Of a DNA stretch of 5,437 bases, positions 5,214-5,437 are shown one piece after another; the first letter of the stretch is position 1; each line of letters begins with the position of its first letter. This DNA comes from Clostridiales bacterium (lineage in GTDB: Bacteria > Bacillota > Clostridia > Christensenellales > QALW01), in the NCBI GenBank assembly GCA_018376855.1, contig JAHAAN010000128.1, positions 1 through 5,437 of the forward strand, in the 5' to 3' direction. Under the pieces are notes generated by a model. That model searched no databases and was not told the origin of the DNA. It saw only the letters and a list, made by a program, of their open reading frames with translations. A program made the position numbers and the translations under genes.

Positions 5214-5437
5214 TATTTAAAAATACTATCCATTCTCCAAAGTCTAAGGCTTACCAACCTTGCCGCACCGCCGCTGACCTGCAATGACATTGCCTGATCC
5301 TCCCGCGCGGCGAAGGTATATCCGTTATGAAACACCTCGCCCTTATTTCCGAACACATCTATCACCGACGTATCCGCCAAAATGCGCAAACGAATGCATC
5401 CCTCAGAATCCGGAAGCATTACCGCCTCATATACACC
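5213..5437 (-). CDS. Glycoside hydrolase family 32 protein, C-terminal fragment (beta-fructosidase type)
   Basis: The last 74 residues of a gene that enters from the right edge; no start is in the window. The segment LRILADTSVIDVFGNKGEVF (17-36) matches the conserved C-terminal beta-sandwich strand of GH32 enzymes (invertase, levanase, inulinase, sucrose-6-phosphate hydrolase), whose usual form is L-x-(I/V)-x-x-D-x-S-x-(I/V)-E-(I/V)-F. Here Asp replaces the common Glu. The end LVSLRLWRMDSIFK matches the typical final strand. Family members hydrolyse terminal beta-fructosyl bonds of sucrose or fructans; the catalytic five-bladed propeller with its NDPNG and EC motifs would lie beyond the edge, so activity and location cannot be judged. 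An internal ATG at 5419 lies within the domain and is not a start. It converges on the 48-residue gene and shares its terminator. Confidence 0.85.
   Translation of the reverse strand, partial: GVYEAVMLPDSEGCIRLRILADTSVIDVFGNKGEVFHNGYTFAAREDQAMSLQVSGGAARLVSLRLWRMDSIFK

Overview
The window looks like chromosomal DNA from a low-to-mid GC Gram-positive bacterium, most likely a member of the Clostridia (possibly a gut Oscillospiraceae/Lachnospiraceae-type organism). The basis is strong AGGAGG-like ribosome binding sites, near-consensus SigA promoters with 17-bp spacers, intrinsic terminators with U tracts, secreted proteins with short Lys-rich signal peptides, and family content. The genus cannot be fixed from the sequence. 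There are no tRNA or rRNA genes, CRISPR arrays, insertion sequences or phage genes.

Left half (1-2867, minus strand): a classic three-gene operon led by a MoxR-family AAA+ ATPase (start placed at 2804). It is followed after 17 nt by a DUF58 protein (613-1824), and then, with an 8-nt overlap, by a polytopic membrane protein that runs off the left edge and resembles the N-terminal part of a TgpA/DUF3488-type transglutaminase-like protein. A near-perfect promoter (TTGAAA-17 bp-TATAAT) sits directly upstream of moxR. In this widespread trio the ATPase is thought to act as a chaperone-like partner of the DUF58 protein, with the membrane transglutaminase-like protein acting at the cell surface.

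Middle (2868-4946, plus strand): a divergent promoter (TTGACA-17 bp-GATAAT) drives a secreted protein with a signal peptide, a PPC-like beta-sandwich segment and an Amidase_6-type cysteine amidase domain. Its reading frame is broken at a run of five G (3236-3240); one additional G would restore a continuous protein of about 335 residues. It is followed by an unrecognised exported, mainly helical protein (4074-4892) with a 27-bp tandem repeat and recurring helix-cap motifs. The unit ends at a strong intrinsic terminator built on a perfect 22-nt palindrome.

Right end (4947-5437): a 48-residue protein too short for most gene callers (5038-5184) ends in an acidic PAQDADDL tail and carries a TDVLGSYTGEP motif. 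It converges on the C-terminal end of a glycoside hydrolase family 32 enzyme (beta-fructosidase type; minus strand, open at the right edge). A single hairpin with an A tract on one side and a T tract on the other serves as a bidirectional terminator for both.

Nothing here proves a new system. The points most worth following are the G-tract frame break in the secreted amidase, the unknown exported partner encoded after it, and the tiny QDADDL-tailed protein.
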